A stretch of DNA of 64,000 nucleotides from Bryobacterales bacterium (GTDB lineage: Bacteria; Acidobacteriota; Terriglobia; Bryobacterales; UBA6623). This document shows positions 36,107 through 45,709 of this stretch, piece by piece. The first letter of the stretch is position 1. Each line of letters opens with the position of its first letter. The stretch covers positions 1-64,000 of the forward strand of contig JAPOOG010000040.1 of the NCBI GenBank assembly GCA_026713545.1. The letters are read 5' to 3'. The notes under the pieces are model-generated. The model saw only the letters and a list, made by a program, of their open reading frames with translations. It was not told the DNA's origin and did no database searches. The position numbers and the translations under genes were made by a program.

Positions 36107-37219
36107 GTGGCCAAGCCTGATTATTACGAGGTTCTCGGTGTAGATCGAGGAGCTTCCGAGCAGGACGTCAAGAGCGCCTACCGCAAGATGGCTCTGAAGT
36201 ATCATCCCGATCGCAACCCTGGCAACCCCGAGGCGGAAGAGCAGTTCAAGCTCGCCTCCGAGGCCTACAGCGTCCTCAGCGATTCCGACAAACGCGGCCG
36301 GTACGATCGCTTCGGTCACGACGGGCTGGCCGGAAGCACGGCCGGTTTTGATCCGTCCCAGTTCACCGACTTCTCCGATATCTTGGGCGACCTCTTCGGA
36401 ATGGGCGACTTCTTCGGCGGTGCGGGCCGACGGACGCGGGCCCGGCGGGGCGCCGACTTGCAGTACGACCTGGAAATAGATTTCGAAGACGCCATCTTCG
36501 GCTTCAATACCGAGATTCAGTTTCCTCGCTCACAGCCTTGCGACGACTGCCACGGCACCGGCGTGGCGGGAGGTGCTCAACGGCGGACCTGCAGTCAGTG
36601 CGGCGGTCGAGGCCAAGTTCATTACCAGCAGGGATTCTTCTCCGTCGGCAGGACCTGCCCTCGGTGCCGCGGCGAGGGTAGCGTCGTTGACAATCCCTGT
36701 GGGGCTTGCGGCGGGAGGAGCCAGGTTCGCAAGCAGCGGAAGCTCAAGGTGAACATTCCGCCGGGCGTCGACGGCGGCCCCCGCCTGCGGCTCAGCGGCG
36801 AAGGGGAAGTCGGAGCAAATGGCGGCCCTCCCGGTGATTTGTACGTTCTGCTCCAAGTCAAGGACCACACAATCTTCGAGCGCGACGGCACGGACCTCTA
36901 CTGTGATGTGCCGGTCAACGTGGCTCAGGCGGCGCTGGGCGACGAGATCGAAGTCCCGACCTTGGAAGGCGCCGAGAAGGTCAAGATCCGTCCCGGCATG
37001 CAGAGTGGTTCACGTCTACGGCTGAGAGGCAAAGGCGTGCCGTTCGTCAACAGCGGCCGCCGCGGCGACCTCATTGTTCAGGTCGTCGTTACGACGCCGA
37101 CGAAGCTCACTCAGGAGCAACGCCGGATGTTCGAAAAACTGAGGGACATCCTTCCCATCGACAATCAGCCCTCGGAAAAAGGCATTTTCGACAAGGTCAA
37201 GGACTACCTCACCCAATGA
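36107..37219 (+). CDS. dnaJ: co-chaperone DnaJ
   Basis: DnaJ delivers unfolded proteins to DnaK and stimulates its ATPase. The J-domain carries the HPD motif in [21 protein letters not shown] Gly/Phe-rich linker follows ([16 protein letters not shown]), then the four zinc-binding CxxCxGxG repeats ([30 protein letters not shown]), and the C-terminal beta domains. Length 370 residues is normal for a type A DnaJ. The start is GTG 36107. It forms an operon with grpE. The stop codon overlaps the first bases of an inverted interspersed-repeat copy. Confidence 0.96.
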   Translation: MAKPDYYEVLGVDRGASEQDVKSAYRKMALKYHPDRNPGNPEAEEQFKLASEAYSVLSDSDKRGRYDRFGHDGLAGSTAGFDPSQFTDFSDILGDLFGMGDFFGGAGRRTRARRGADLQYDLEIDFEDAIFGFNTEIQFPRSQPCDDCHGTGVAGGAQRRTCSQCGGRGQVHYQQGFFSVGRTCPRCRGEGSVVDNPCGACGGRSQVRKQRKLKVNIPPGVDGGPRLRLSGEGEVGANGGPPGDLYVLLQVKDHTIFERDGTDLYCDVPVNVAQAALGDEIEVPTLEGAEKVKIRPGMQSGSRLRLRGKGVPFVNSGRRGDLIVQVVVTTPTKLTQEQRRMFEKLRDILPIDNQPSEKGIFDKVKDYLTQ

Positions 37220-37304
37220 CCTGAAATGTCCTCCTGATCAAGCGGCGTTGACATCGGCCCGGATGTTTCCCGCTTGTATGATCCGCACACGGGCACGGGC
37301 GGAG
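37218..37304 (-). repeat. interspersed repeat family, copy R4 (inverted)
   Basis: Reverse-complemented, it reads CTCCGCCCGTGCCCGTGTGC, then GGATCATACAAGCGGGAAAC, ATCC and TCAGGAGGACATTTCAGGTC. This follows the 3' 72 bases of the units at 11221 and 11352 base for base with about a dozen differences. It lacks the T-rich portion. It starts on the last two bases of dnaJ and so could act in its 3' end. Confidence 0.75.
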
Positions 37305-37337
37305 GGGAAAATAGCCGGATAGCAGCCCCGCGAACAG

Positions 37338-38762
37338 TTAGGCGGGGTCCGTCCAAGGCGACTCTCTGTCCCAGCCCTCGAGGTGTTCCCTCCAGATTCG
37401 CAGGCGCTCGCGCATGGCTTCGAGTTCCCTGTCGCCACTGCGGACCAGATTCACAAGCTCGTCAGGATCGCCTTCGAGGTCGTACAGTTCTTCGAATGCG
37501 GGGTCGGTCTCAAGATAGCGCGTGTACTTCCAACGGGCGCCCCGAACAGCCTCGGTTTTCGGGATCGTCCGGTGCTCGAACAAATGCTCGTAGAACCACT
37601 CCGTCCGCCACTCGGGAGAATGCCCTTGGAGTAGCGGCGCGAGACTCCGGCCCTGCATCGAGACCGGAACGTCGACGCCCGCCATCTCCAGGATTGTCGG
37701 CGCAATGTCGATATTGAGCGCCGTCTCCGCGCGGCGGGCGCCGGAGGTGTGCTTACGCCTCGGATCCCGGATGATCAACGGCGTCCGGATCGACTCTTCA
37801 TGCGTCAGCCACTTGCCGGCCCAGCCCCATTCACCGAGAAAGAAGCCGTTGTCGGCCGTGTAGATCACGACAGTGTTGTCGTCCCAGCCGCGCTCACGCA
37901 ACTTGTCCATGATCCGCCCCACCTGGGCATCGACGCCGCTGATCAGCCGATAGTAGCGCTTGACGGACTCCTGGTATCTCTCCTCCGTCCCGAACCGGCG
38001 CTCCCAACGAATGCGCCCCTCGTAGTCACCGCGAAGGAATCCCGGGAGTGCCGCGTGAATATCGGGGTCCGACTTCGCAGCCGGAGGGATCGTCACGTCT
38101 TCATACAAGTGATCGTAGGCAGGATCATTGAGGAAGTACGGCGGCTCGCGATCCTGGACATGAGGGGACTTGAAACTGACCGAAAGGCAGAACGGCGTCT
38201 CATCAGTGCACCCGTCGAGAAAATCGAGCGCCTGGACGCCCATGACCTTGGTGAGATGTACCCGCCGGCCCTCGATCTCTCGGAAGTACCGGCCTTGCCC
38301 GGAAAACCCCTCGAAGAAATCAAAACTCTCTTTAGGAAGCGTACGGCCGACTCCGTATTTCCCGATGAATCCCGTGCGGTATCCTGCCGCACGAGCGAGC
38401 GAAGGATACGACGCAGAGTGCTGCTCGGCCGTCAGCGGCGTGCGAAACCCATGAATGCCGTGGGTTCGAGCGTATTGTCCGGTGAAAAACGAAGCCCGCG
38501 AAACGGCGCAGATCGACGTCGTGACAAAGCTGTTCTCGAACAGCACGCCCTGTTCCGCGAGCCGGTCGACATTGGGTGTCTGGACGATCGGGTTGCCGGC
38601 GCAGCCAAGAGCATCGGCGCGCTGGTCGTCGGTCAAGAGAAACAGGATGTTCGGCGGACGTTCCGTCTCAACCGAGCAGCCCGGCGCGGCGAGAGCCGCC
38701 GCGGACATGCCGCGAATAAAGTCCCGCCGCGAAGGAGCCGATGCATTGTGTGCTGTATTCAA
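37338..38762 (-). CDS. Tat-exported sulfatase with CxVxR signature
   Basis: This alkaline-phosphatase-superfamily sulfatase opens the catalytic domain with NILFLLTDDQRADALGCAGN and has TSICAVSRASFFTGQYAR as the modification site. The site reads C-A-V-S-R rather than C-x-P-x-R; the cysteine for formylglycine is kept. IGKYGVG, HVQDREPPYF and VIYTADNGFFLGEWGWAGKW give further active-site residues. The N-terminus SAPSRRDFIRGMSAAALAAP is a twin-arginine signal. I chose TTG 38762 because GAGGA lies six bases upstream; the longer frame to 38966 lacks support. Length 474 residues. The substrate is probably a sulfated polysaccharide. Confidence 0.9.
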   Translation of the reverse strand: MNTAHNASAPSRRDFIRGMSAAALAAPGCSVETERPPNILFLLTDDQRADALGCAGNPIVQTPNVDRLAEQGVLFENSFVTTSICAVSRASFFTGQYARTHGIHGFRTPLTAEQHSASYPSLARAAGYRTGFIGKYGVGRTLPKESFDFFEGFSGQGRYFREIEGRRVHLTKVMGVQALDFLDGCTDETPFCLSVSFKSPHVQDREPPYFLNDPAYDHLYEDVTIPPAAKSDPDIHAALPGFLRGDYEGRIRWERRFGTEERYQESVKRYYRLISGVDAQVGRIMDKLRERGWDDNTVVIYTADNGFFLGEWGWAGKWLTHEESIRTPLIIRDPRRKHTSGARRAETALNIDIAPTILEMAGVDVPVSMQGRSLAPLLQGHSPEWRTEWFYEHLFEHRTIPKTEAVRGARWKYTRYLETDPAFEELYDLEGDPDELVNLVRSGDRELEAMRERLRIWREHLEGWDRESPWTDPA

Positions 38763-39032
38763 GTCAAGTCCTCGGCCGCGGCATGGGCAACGAACCGCAT
38801 GACATCCTGCCCTGCGCGACCAAACAACGGAAGCGGCCGGGCAAGGGTTGTGTGCGAACCTTCGGCGACGCTCTTCATCGTCGAATGTTTGTCTTCGGCC
38901 CTCGCAAGTGACAAGATCCGCCGCATGCTCAAGATAGCAGCCGGCAACAAGTTCACGAGAGAGCACGACCGAGATTCCAGGCGGACGGTCGCGGCAATCC
39001 GTGCTCGATCTTCGATCAGGTCCGGAGTTCGG

Positions 39033-39425
39033 TTACCACTCGTTGTACGGCGTGCCGTCGATAGCGGTCTGGTCCGAGCCGCTTCTTACGTCAAACAAGC
39101 CGGACGCACCGCTGGGACCGGTGTCGGTAATTTCCTCCCAGGTGTCGTTCGCCTGAGTAAACGGGTCGTGCGGGATGGCGCGGATATAGCCTTCAGCGAC
39201 CAACTCTTCAAGCGATTGCGGCGGCGTTTCTTTGTCGTACGTGTACTGGTCGATCAGGTGACGCATCGTCGACAGATTGTGCTTCAGCACCGCCTCCTTC
39301 GAACGAGTGAGGGCGGTGTGGTACATCGGGATCGCGATCGAAATGATCGTCAACAGGATGGCCAATACGACCATCAGTTCGACCAGGGTGAAGCCACGCC
39401 TCGGAGATCGGCTGTTACCAGTCAC
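39033..39425 (-). CDS. GspG-like major pseudopilin
   Basis: The 130-residue protein has a short leader ending in glycine and the prepilin cleavage motif RRGFTLVELMVVLAILLTII, with the conserved glutamate at position 5 after cleavage. The C-terminal part (LEELVAEGYIRAIPHDPFTQ, then TWEEI and ending PYNEW) resembles GspG, the major pseudopilin of type II secretion. It would be cleaved and methylated by a prepilin peptidase and polymerise in the periplasm. It is the last of three leftward genes and overlaps the previous pseudopilin by 11 bases. Confidence 0.9.
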   Translation of the reverse strand: MTGNSRSPRRGFTLVELMVVLAILLTIISIAIPMYHTALTRSKEAVLKHNLSTMRHLIDQYTYDKETPPQSLEELVAEGYIRAIPHDPFTQANDTWEEITDTGPSGASGLFDVRSGSDQTAIDGTPYNEW

Positions 39426-40107
39426 GATAGTAGGTACCGTCGAGAGCTTGATCCATGCTCTTCGAAAACACGTCGAACACGTTGTCGCCGCTCCAACTGA
39501 ATGACTGTGGATCGTCGCCCACCGAACGAATCCCCCAATCAGCCTGGCCGGTCATGGGGTCAACGGGAATCTTGCGGAGAAAACGGATGGTTTGCTCGCC
39601 TTCTTCGCTGTCACCCAACCTGCCGATACCACCGGCACCGCTGCCCGGGCGGTCCATGAAGCCGCCGCGCGAACTGTCAGATCTTCTCGATGAACTTCCG
39701 AAGGCTCCGCCGCGTCGTTGGCTTCCAAACGCGCCCTCCCGCCTTTGGCCACCGAATGCGCCGCCCGATGGGCCGCCCAGACTGCCTCTCATGCCCAGGC
39801 CCAGGCTTGGCTCCGTTCCCATGCCGCCTTGGACCGCTATGCCTTCCACCAGCATTTCCAGGCTTTCCGGATAGCCGTGGTTGTCGGGATCAAGCCGGCC
39901 GAGCCCGGCCGCATCGGCGGCGTCCTTGAAACGGTCAACGGCCTTGCGGATCTCGCTCAACCGATCGCGCAGCAGGCGTTCCTTCTCTCGCTGTACCTTG
40001 ACACGCGCCAAAGGCAGCGCCATCGTGGAGAGAATCATCAAGATCGCGAAGGCTACGATCAACTCCACCAAAGTGAGACCTGACCGGCTCCGGATCGAGA
40101 AGGCCAT
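39415..40107 (-). CDS. second pseudopilin with glycine/arginine-rich insert
   Basis: The N-terminal leader and helix (SGLTLVELIVAFAILMILST) mark a type IV pilin-like protein. The pilin core is interrupted near residues 95-150 by low-complexity sequence in which GAFG(G/S)QRR recurs (AFGGQRREGAFGSQRRGGAF). The end QALDGTYYRDW resembles the end of the GspG-like neighbour, hinting at shared ancestry. It lies between the secretin gene and gspG, in the same operon. The insert is unusual for this family and probably loops out of the pilin head. 230 residues. Confidence 0.85.
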   Translation of the reverse strand: MAFSIRSRSGLTLVELIVAFAILMILSTMALPLARVKVQREKERLLRDRLSEIRKAVDRFKDAADAAGLGRLDPDNHGYPESLEMLVEGIAVQGGMGTEPSLGLGMRGSLGGPSGGAFGGQRREGAFGSQRRGGAFGSSSRRSDSSRGGFMDRPGSGAGGIGRLGDSEEGEQTIRFLRKIPVDPMTGQADWGIRSVGDDPQSFSWSGDNVFDVFSKSMDQALDGTYYRDW

Positions 40108-40141
40108 GACTCTTATCTTATGGACCGCTGTCCCTTCCGGC

Positions 40142-42676
40142 CTACTGAACCGTGACTCGGGTTTCAGCAGACTCGATCTGAAGAGGTCTCAATTCCCCAT
40201 TGCGCGCTCCCGTCGGAATCACTCGGAGTCGCGCATCGCCGGCGGATACGCCTTCCACAATCAAGGTAATGATCAGACCTTCGCCGTCAACGCCGCCCGT
40301 GCCCGGGAATCGTGAAATGTTGACGGCGGCCTGCCCCACTTCGTTGCGGATGTTCTTCGAAAAGATCAGATCACTTTCATCGCCTTCGAGGAACGTGCCC
40401 TTTGTGATGTCCGCCAGACGCATGACCCGGCCGTCAAATCGGATCCGAAGCGGAACCCCGAACAGTTGCTTCACGTTCCGGATAATGACCTCGACCTCGG
40501 TTTTCCCTCCGACCGTGACCGTGGGCGCCGCGGGGCGCAGAACGAACCTGGCGCCGTCGCCGACCTGTGGTTCCGCCTGAACGGATGGCGCTGAAGCCGG
40601 CTGCGGCTCGGGTTGCGGCGCAGCCTCCGGTTGGGCGCTGGACGGGGCCTCCGCGGGTTGCTGCGGCGGCTCGGTCGGAGCGGGTGCGGGCGTCGTGATC
40701 GAGGGGGTGGCGTGCGCCTTCTCGTCCGGTCGGGCTTCCGAGACTGCAATCGGTTGGTCCGCAGACTCCGGATCGTGGCCAACGCTCCTCAGAGGAGATT
40801 CGCGATTCTCTTCCTCTTGGTAGCGGACCCGGAAAATCTGGTCCGTCCCGGAGGCCACCGAACGCAAGTTGGCTCTTTGCACATCCGGCATTCTCACGAT
40901 GTGAGGCACCAGGACGATCAGGATCTCGGTTTCATTCACCTGGACTTGTTCGGTGCTGAACAACCGGCCCACGATCGGGATGTCCGACAACAGTGGCACT
41001 CCGGCGCGCGTAGTGAACGTCTGGGTCTGCATCAATCCGCCAAGCACGCTTGAGTGCCCCTGCTCGATGCGGACGTCGTGCGAGACAGTCCGCTGCCCGA
41101 TGACCGGCTGCGAGATGCCGCCGATTTCGAGGAAATCGGCCACGTTCGAGACCTCGACTTCGATGTGCAGCGACACCTCACGGTCGTTGTGAATCCTCGG
41201 TTGAAGATCGAGGTTCACACCAACATCCACATACTGAAACTGTGTGTTGACGAGCGGATTGATTCCGACGCCTCCGATACCCGGCTGAAAACTGCCGGTG
41301 GCGATTGGAATGCGCTGACCGATGCGCAGTTCGGCTTGGAAATTGTCCGCGGCTCGCACTCGCGGCGACTGGAGCAGTCGTGTGTCCGATCGACTGAGCA
41401 GAGCCTCGATCGTGCCGCCGGGCAATGTCGTCGCCCAATCGCGGCTGCTTGCGCCCAGGTCGCTGAGTGGGACTGAGCCCCCTCCGCCCGCTCCGACACC
41501 TTCCCCGGTGTATGTCAGCGGGATGTTGATACCGGGTCTGCCGCCGGAGATGGGAGCGATCCCGAGATCCCGCGTGGAGGACTCGCTCGTTTCGATCACC
41601 AGGACGTCGATGATCACCTCCGGCCGCGCCTTGTCGACATCCGTGATGATCTTCTCGGCCAGAGCAATCCTGTCCGGCGAGCCGCGGACGACGATTGCAT
41701 TCTGCGAATTCACCGGGAAGAGCCGCCGCAGTTCCGTAAGGCCGCGGATCGCCTGGACGACCTCCTGCAGTTCCTGGGGCGTGCCGACATTCGACAAATA
41801 GAAGGTCTTGACGATCTCGTCGTCGAATTCCCTTCGTTTGTTCGGGCTGTCGTTGGTTACGAAGATCGCGTTCCTGGTGAGCGGCTTCCAGAAGGCCTTG
41901 GCGAGCAGACTCGTATAGTCCAAAGCTTCGTACAGAGTGACGTTCTTCAAATCGAATGTGATCTTTTCGTCATCGTAGTCGGAATCGAAGAGGACGTTGA
42001 TGCCCGCCAGCTTGCCGATCGTCTCGAATACGACTTTGCTCTCCTGGTCACGGAACGTTAACTCGCCCAACGGACGTGTCGAGATCGGTTCGAGTTCCGG
42101 GAGTTCTTTGAGCCGTTCCATCCTGCGTTTGCGCTCGGCTCGGTCTCTTTCCAGCGGGGTCTCGATATCGATCTCACCGCTTTCGCTCTTGCTCTGGCGC
42201 TCAATCAGATCGAGGGTCCGTTTCCGCTCCTGATTGGCGATGGTCGATGCCGGATCGATCTCGAGGGCGCGCAGAAATTCATGGGCGGCTTCCTCGAAAT
42301 GCCCCTGATCGCGCTGTATTCGGCCGAGCATGACGTGCCTCTGCGCGGCAACGAAACGCATCCGGCGCGAAGCCAATTGGTGACGCGGATCCTCGGGATC
42401 CTCGGCAAGCGCTTGGTCATAGAGGTCCAGGGCCTGGTCAAAATCCTTGGCCAACTCGGCCCGGCGGGCCTGATTGAAGAGTTTCTTGGCCTTTCGCGAA
42501 CCCGCCAAACCGGGTTCGGCAACAGCGAGGAACAGGCAAACCGACAGCAGCGCAACGATCCACCGAACGGAGCCCGCGCCGCCGCGTCGAGGGCGGGAGC
42601 TGCCATCCGTAACTTCCTGAAAACAAGTTGCTGAGGAGATGATCTGGCCAGGAGAGGTCGGCATCACGCAATCCAT
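40142..42676 (-). CDS. GspD/PilQ-type secretin with N-terminal TPR and C-terminal cohesin-like domain
   Basis: After a membrane or signal segment ([20 protein letters not shown]) the protein has TPR-like repeats ([20 protein letters not shown]), secretin N-domains ([20 protein letters not shown] and following) and a C-terminal secretin barrel with [20 protein letters not shown] and [12 protein letters not shown] proline-rich linker leads to a last domain of about 130 residues ([20 protein letters not shown]) that looks like a cohesin fold. Secretins form the outer-membrane pore of type II secretion or type IV pili. ATG 42676 is one of several candidates. It heads a three-gene operon with two pseudopilins; ATPase and platform genes are absent from the window. 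About 844 residues. Confidence 0.9.
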   Translation of the reverse strand: MDCVMPTSPGQIISSATCFQEVTDGSSRPRRGGAGSVRWIVALLSVCLFLAVAEPGLAGSRKAKKLFNQARRAELAKDFDQALDLYDQALAEDPEDPRHQLASRRMRFVAAQRHVMLGRIQRDQGHFEEAAHEFLRALEIDPASTIANQERKRTLDLIERQSKSESGEIDIETPLERDRAERKRRMERLKELPELEPISTRPLGELTFRDQESKVVFETIGKLAGINVLFDSDYDDEKITFDLKNVTLYEALDYTSLLAKAFWKPLTRNAIFVTNDSPNKRREFDDEIVKTFYLSNVGTPQELQEVVQAIRGLTELRRLFPVNSQNAIVVRGSPDRIALAEKIITDVDKARPEVIIDVLVIETSESSTRDLGIAPISGGRPGINIPLTYTGEGVGAGGGGSVPLSDLGASSRDWATTLPGGTIEALLSRSDTRLLQSPRVRAADNFQAELRIGQRIPIATGSFQPGIGGVGINPLVNTQFQYVDVGVNLDLQPRIHNDREVSLHIEVEVSNVADFLEIGGISQPVIGQRTVSHDVRIEQGHSSVLGGLMQTQTFTTRAGVPLLSDIPIVGRLFSTEQVQVNETEILIVLVPHIVRMPDVQRANLRSVASGTDQIFRVRYQEEENRESPLRSVGHDPESADQPIAVSEARPDEKAHATPSITTPAPAPTEPPQQPAEAPSSAQPEAAPQPEPQPASAPSVQAEPQVGDGARFVLRPAAPTVTVGGKTEVEVIIRNVKQLFGVPLRIRFDGRVMRLADITKGTFLEGDESDLIFSKNIRNEVGQAAVNISRFPGTGGVDGEGLIITLIVEGVSAGDARLRVIPTGARNGELRPLQIESAETRVTVQ

Positions 42677-42718
42677 CCTGTTAACTTGACGAGTGGGCGC
42701 CGTCGAACGTGGAGCCAA

Positions 42719-43186
42719 ATGAGCGAGCCGAACGACATAAAGATCCTCACGAACAACCGCCGGGCCAGGTATCTGTACCACCTTTCCGACTACCTGGAAA
42801 CCGGCATGGTGCTGACGGGCAGTGAGGTGAAGTCCGCGCGTGAGGGTAAGATTCAGCTTTCTGACGCCTATGGGACACTCCGCGGCCGGGAACTATGGCT
42901 CGTCAACGCCCATATCAGCCCGTACGGGCCGGCCAATCGCGAGAATCACGATCCCGTCCGTCCGAGGAAGCTCCTCGCCCACCGCCCGGAGATCGACAGG
43001 CTCGGGGCCAAGACACGCGAGAAAGGATTGACCCTGATTCCCACGAGAATCTATCTCAAGAAAGGTCGAGTAAAGTGTGAACTTGCCCTTGCCAAGGGAA
43101 AGAAACTACACGACAAGCGCGATGCAGAACGTAAGCGCGAGTCGGAGAAAGAGGCTCGTTCGGCGATCCGTGGCCACCTCGGCTAG
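42719..43186 (+). CDS. smpB: SsrA-binding protein SmpB
   Basis: SmpB binds tmRNA and delivers it to stalled ribosomes. The OB-fold markers are [40 protein letters not shown] and [20 protein letters not shown]. The basic C-terminal tail, [20 protein letters not shown] followed by a charged [14 protein letters not shown], inserts into the ribosome. Length 155 residues is standard. ATG 42719 has GGAG four bases upstream. The gene is divergent from the secretin operon; I did not find a tmRNA gene next to it. Confidence 0.96.
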   Translation: MSEPNDIKILTNNRRARYLYHLSDYLETGMVLTGSEVKSAREGKIQLSDAYGTLRGRELWLVNAHISPYGPANRENHDPVRPRKLLAHRPEIDRLGAKTREKGLTLIPTRIYLKKGRVKCELALAKGKKLHDKRDAERKRESEKEARSAIRGHLG

Positions 43187-43274
43187 CAAATCTTCCGACA
43201 AGTCCCTGGTATGCGGGTACGAAGGAAAAATCCTGCCCGCATACAGTCCATGGTGAACCTCTATCGCCCGCTGC

Positions 43275-43664
43275 TTATTGCAGGAACTTGATGCTGAAGG
43301 GATAACGATAGTGTTCGCCCCGGCTCGCGGCCGAGCAAGCCATGATGATGAGGATCAAGTCCACGATCCCCAGGATGGCCAGCAGAAACAGGCCGATGTA
43401 AACCAGCACCAGGAACACCGATGCCATCAGGGCTATGGTGAATGTGATCTGAAAGTTCAGGGCTTCCCGACCCTGATCCTCGATGAACGGATGCTCCTCC
43501 TTCTTGAACAGCCAGATCAAGAGCGGTCCGACGACGTTGCCGGGTGGAACAATCAAGCCCAACAATCCGAACAGATGGCAAAGCACCGCCAGGTTGCGAG
43601 CATTTTTGTCATGATCGGCCTGCGAGGCCGCAGTTGGGTCGGTGGCTTTCGGTTCGACTTCCAA
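43275..43664 (-). CDS. DUF4870 membrane protein
   Basis: The protein of about 129 residues has three to four helices: [20 protein letters not shown], a middle segment with GREALNFQITFTIALMASVF, and LVYIGLFLLAILGIVDLILI. The GREALNFQ motif is the hallmark of DUF4870 inner-membrane proteins of unknown function. The start is uncertain: TTG 43664 has GGAG before it and matches the usual family start; ATG 43715 is also open. No operon partner is evident. Confidence 0.82.
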   Translation of the reverse strand: MEVEPKATDPTAASQADHDKNARNLAVLCHLFGLLGLIVPPGNVVGPLLIWLFKKEEHPFIEDQGREALNFQITFTIALMASVFLVLVYIGLFLLAILGIVDLILIIMACSAASRGEHYRYPFSIKFLQ

Positions 43665-43902
43665 TTCCCGCTCCAGGATGCTGCTCCCATGATTCAGACA
43701 GCTACGGCGAAGCATCTACATCATCGCACAGCGCCGGAAAGCCGCCCGGCGCTGAAGTGGCAGGGTCGTGATTGACGATTCGAGACAGCCTGCTGCGCCG
43801 TTTACTCGGCTGGCCTGTCTTGCGTTACTCGCAAAGGGGCGAAACACGGCACAACTTGCCAAAAAATCCGGATTAGGTCTCTAGGAACGTACAACGTAGT
43901 TG

Positions 43903-45684
43903 CTAATTCACCCGGTTCCAGGGAAAAGCCAGGTCCGGCTGATGAGTGAACCGGCGCATCCCGATCCGCATCTCCACACCGGAGCCGGCCTTGAGTTGAA
44001 CCGTGAAGTCGCGGCCGTCCACGGTCTCCGCTTTGCCGGCTATTTCGACAGTCTCGAAATGATGCTCTCCATAAGCGCCTGCCTGGACGGTGATCGACCG
44101 CGCTTCTATCGGGTTGGTATTGACGAGTGTCAACGTGATGCCGTCCGTATCGATTCTGCTGACCAGCGCGCCGACGTCCTCGGTGAGTCCTGCGCGGCGT
44201 TTGACCGGATCGAAGTAACGGACGCGGCTGTGCAGCACGTTGCCCGCGGTGCCGGGCGAGTTGCCCCCCAAGGTTAGATTGACGAGAGCTGACGTTGCCG
44301 CCGGGTTGTAGCGCTGCGACGAGTCGGACCCGCGTTGGTCAGGACTGGTGGGATCCTCGCGCAGACCCTTGACCTTGCGGCGCACCGTCTGCAGTTCCGC
44401 CTGCAGCGCCTTGAGCGGGTAACCGGGGTTTCTGCCATCGATGTAGGCGATCCAGGGGTCGTCTTTGATGCGCTCCTTGTCCTTGGGATCCATCGACCAC
44501 AGATAGATATCCCGTTGGACGTTGAAATGCTGATTGGGAGTGTAGCCGTACCAGCCGTCGTCGCCGTGCTTGTTCGGCAGCAGGATGCGGCCGTTCTCAA
44601 CCTTTTTGACGGCGTACAGGTTGTTGACTTGCTGCCGCAGCGGTTCGACGAAACTCTGGTCGGCGGTGAGCATCAACGCCTCGCCGAGCGCGATGCGCGG
44701 TCCGCGAATATAGTAGTTGCGGCTAGCGGTTTGCGGCCAGAAGTTCCAGCCGAAGGTCCCGCCGTACCACTTGCCGTCCCACTCCCCACCGATCTTGCCA
44801 TTGAGTCCGATGTTGGTCGGGATATTACCGTCGTTCTCGAGAATGCGGTCGCGCCAGGCTGAAACATACTCCAGAAGCCACTTCTTGTATTTCTCTTCGC
44901 CGGTCAACATGTAGGCGTTCATGCCGAGCGTCGCCGCGCAGAGATTCAGCGGATGGTCGCCGCGAATGTTGGCCGCGGTCGCGTAATTGTCCATACGCTC
45001 GGGCTGACCTTCAACCGGCAGACCGCCCCAGTCCATCTGGCTCGCATCGCTGATCTTCGAACCACGGCTGCCGTTGTGCAGGCTGCGAATGATCTTGTGC
45101 TCCGGATCGTAGTTGTTCGCGAAATCATCTTCACCGTTGTAGAAACCGGCGAAGCGCTTCAGGCGCTTCAAATAGAGCGGATCGTCCGGCTTGCCCAGTG
45201 CGTACAAATAGAAGGCCGCCAGTCCTTCGCCGTTGTGCTCCCAATCGAAGGCCGTGATGAACTCGCGCCAGTACATGCCGTGCTCGGCCATCTCGATGCC
45301 GGGCGCTTTCGCTTCGGTGTATTGCAGGATGTGCCCTTCCCAAGCTCGCTTGTAGAGCTTGAGCACCGACTCGGGCGCACCCAAGGCATAGAGCAAGGTC
45401 CAGTTGTTGAAGTTCTCCATGGCGTCGTCGGGGCCGTCGAGTCCACCCCACCGCTCGACACATTGCAAGTATCCGCGATCGTCGAGATAGCGATCGAAGA
45501 ACTCCTTTACGCCATCGGCGCCTTCTTTGAGCAACTTGTGTTCGGCCAGCGCCCATGCGGGCGGCGCCATGGGTGTATCGACGACGACCGTCTTGGCGCC
45601 GGCTGGTTCGGAAAACGATGCGAGCGAAAGAGATAGCAAAAGAGACAGCGAAAAAAGTTTCATTCCGATACGAAGGCCTGACAT
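43903..45684 (-). CDS. large exported protein with (alpha/alpha)-barrel-like sequence, function unknown
   Basis: A signal peptide (MKLFSLSLLLSLSLASFSEP) begins a 593-residue protein. The first 400 residues are rich in Trp, Tyr and helical repeats (WTLLYALGAPESVLKLYKRA, WEHNGEGLAAFYLYALGKPD and EEKYKKWLLEYVSAWRDRIL), as in six-hairpin glycan-active enzymes. The last 130 residues are beta-rich (TLTLVNTNPIEARSITVQAG), as in accessory sandwich domains. I cannot name the family. A polysaccharide lyase or unsaturated glucuronyl-hydrolase-like activity is possible. ATG 45684 has AGGAG about ten bases upstream. It is the gene after the AddAB pair, with only 26 bases between, but linkage to DNA repair is not likely. 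Confidence 0.65.
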   Translation of the reverse strand: MSGLRIGMKLFSLSLLLSLSLASFSEPAGAKTVVVDTPMAPPAWALAEHKLLKEGADGVKEFFDRYLDDRGYLQCVERWGGLDGPDDAMENFNNWTLLYALGAPESVLKLYKRAWEGHILQYTEAKAPGIEMAEHGMYWREFITAFDWEHNGEGLAAFYLYALGKPDDPLYLKRLKRFAGFYNGEDDFANNYDPEHKIIRSLHNGSRGSKISDASQMDWGGLPVEGQPERMDNYATAANIRGDHPLNLCAATLGMNAYMLTGEEKYKKWLLEYVSAWRDRILENDGNIPTNIGLNGKIGGEWDGKWYGGTFGWNFWPQTASRNYYIRGPRIALGEALMLTADQSFVEPLRQQVNNLYAVKKVENGRILLPNKHGDDGWYGYTPNQHFNVQRDIYLWSMDPKDKERIKDDPWIAYIDGRNPGYPLKALQAELQTVRRKVKGLREDPTSPDQRGSDSSQRYNPAATSALVNLTLGGNSPGTAGNVLHSRVRYFDPVKRRAGLTEDVGALVSRIDTDGITLTLVNTNPIEARSITVQAGAYGEHHFETVEIAGKAETVDGRDFTVQLKAGSGVEMRIGMRRFTHQPDLAFPWNRVN

Positions 45685-45709
45685 TTCGTTCAAACTCCTG
45701 CGTAGGTCA

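Noticed and set aside
36530-36868. Minus-strand frame inside dnaJ
   Set aside because: Mirror of the zinc-finger region; no support.
43187-43274. tmRNA gene next to smpB
   Set aside because: No tRNA-like end pairing or tag reading frame could be recognised in the spacer.
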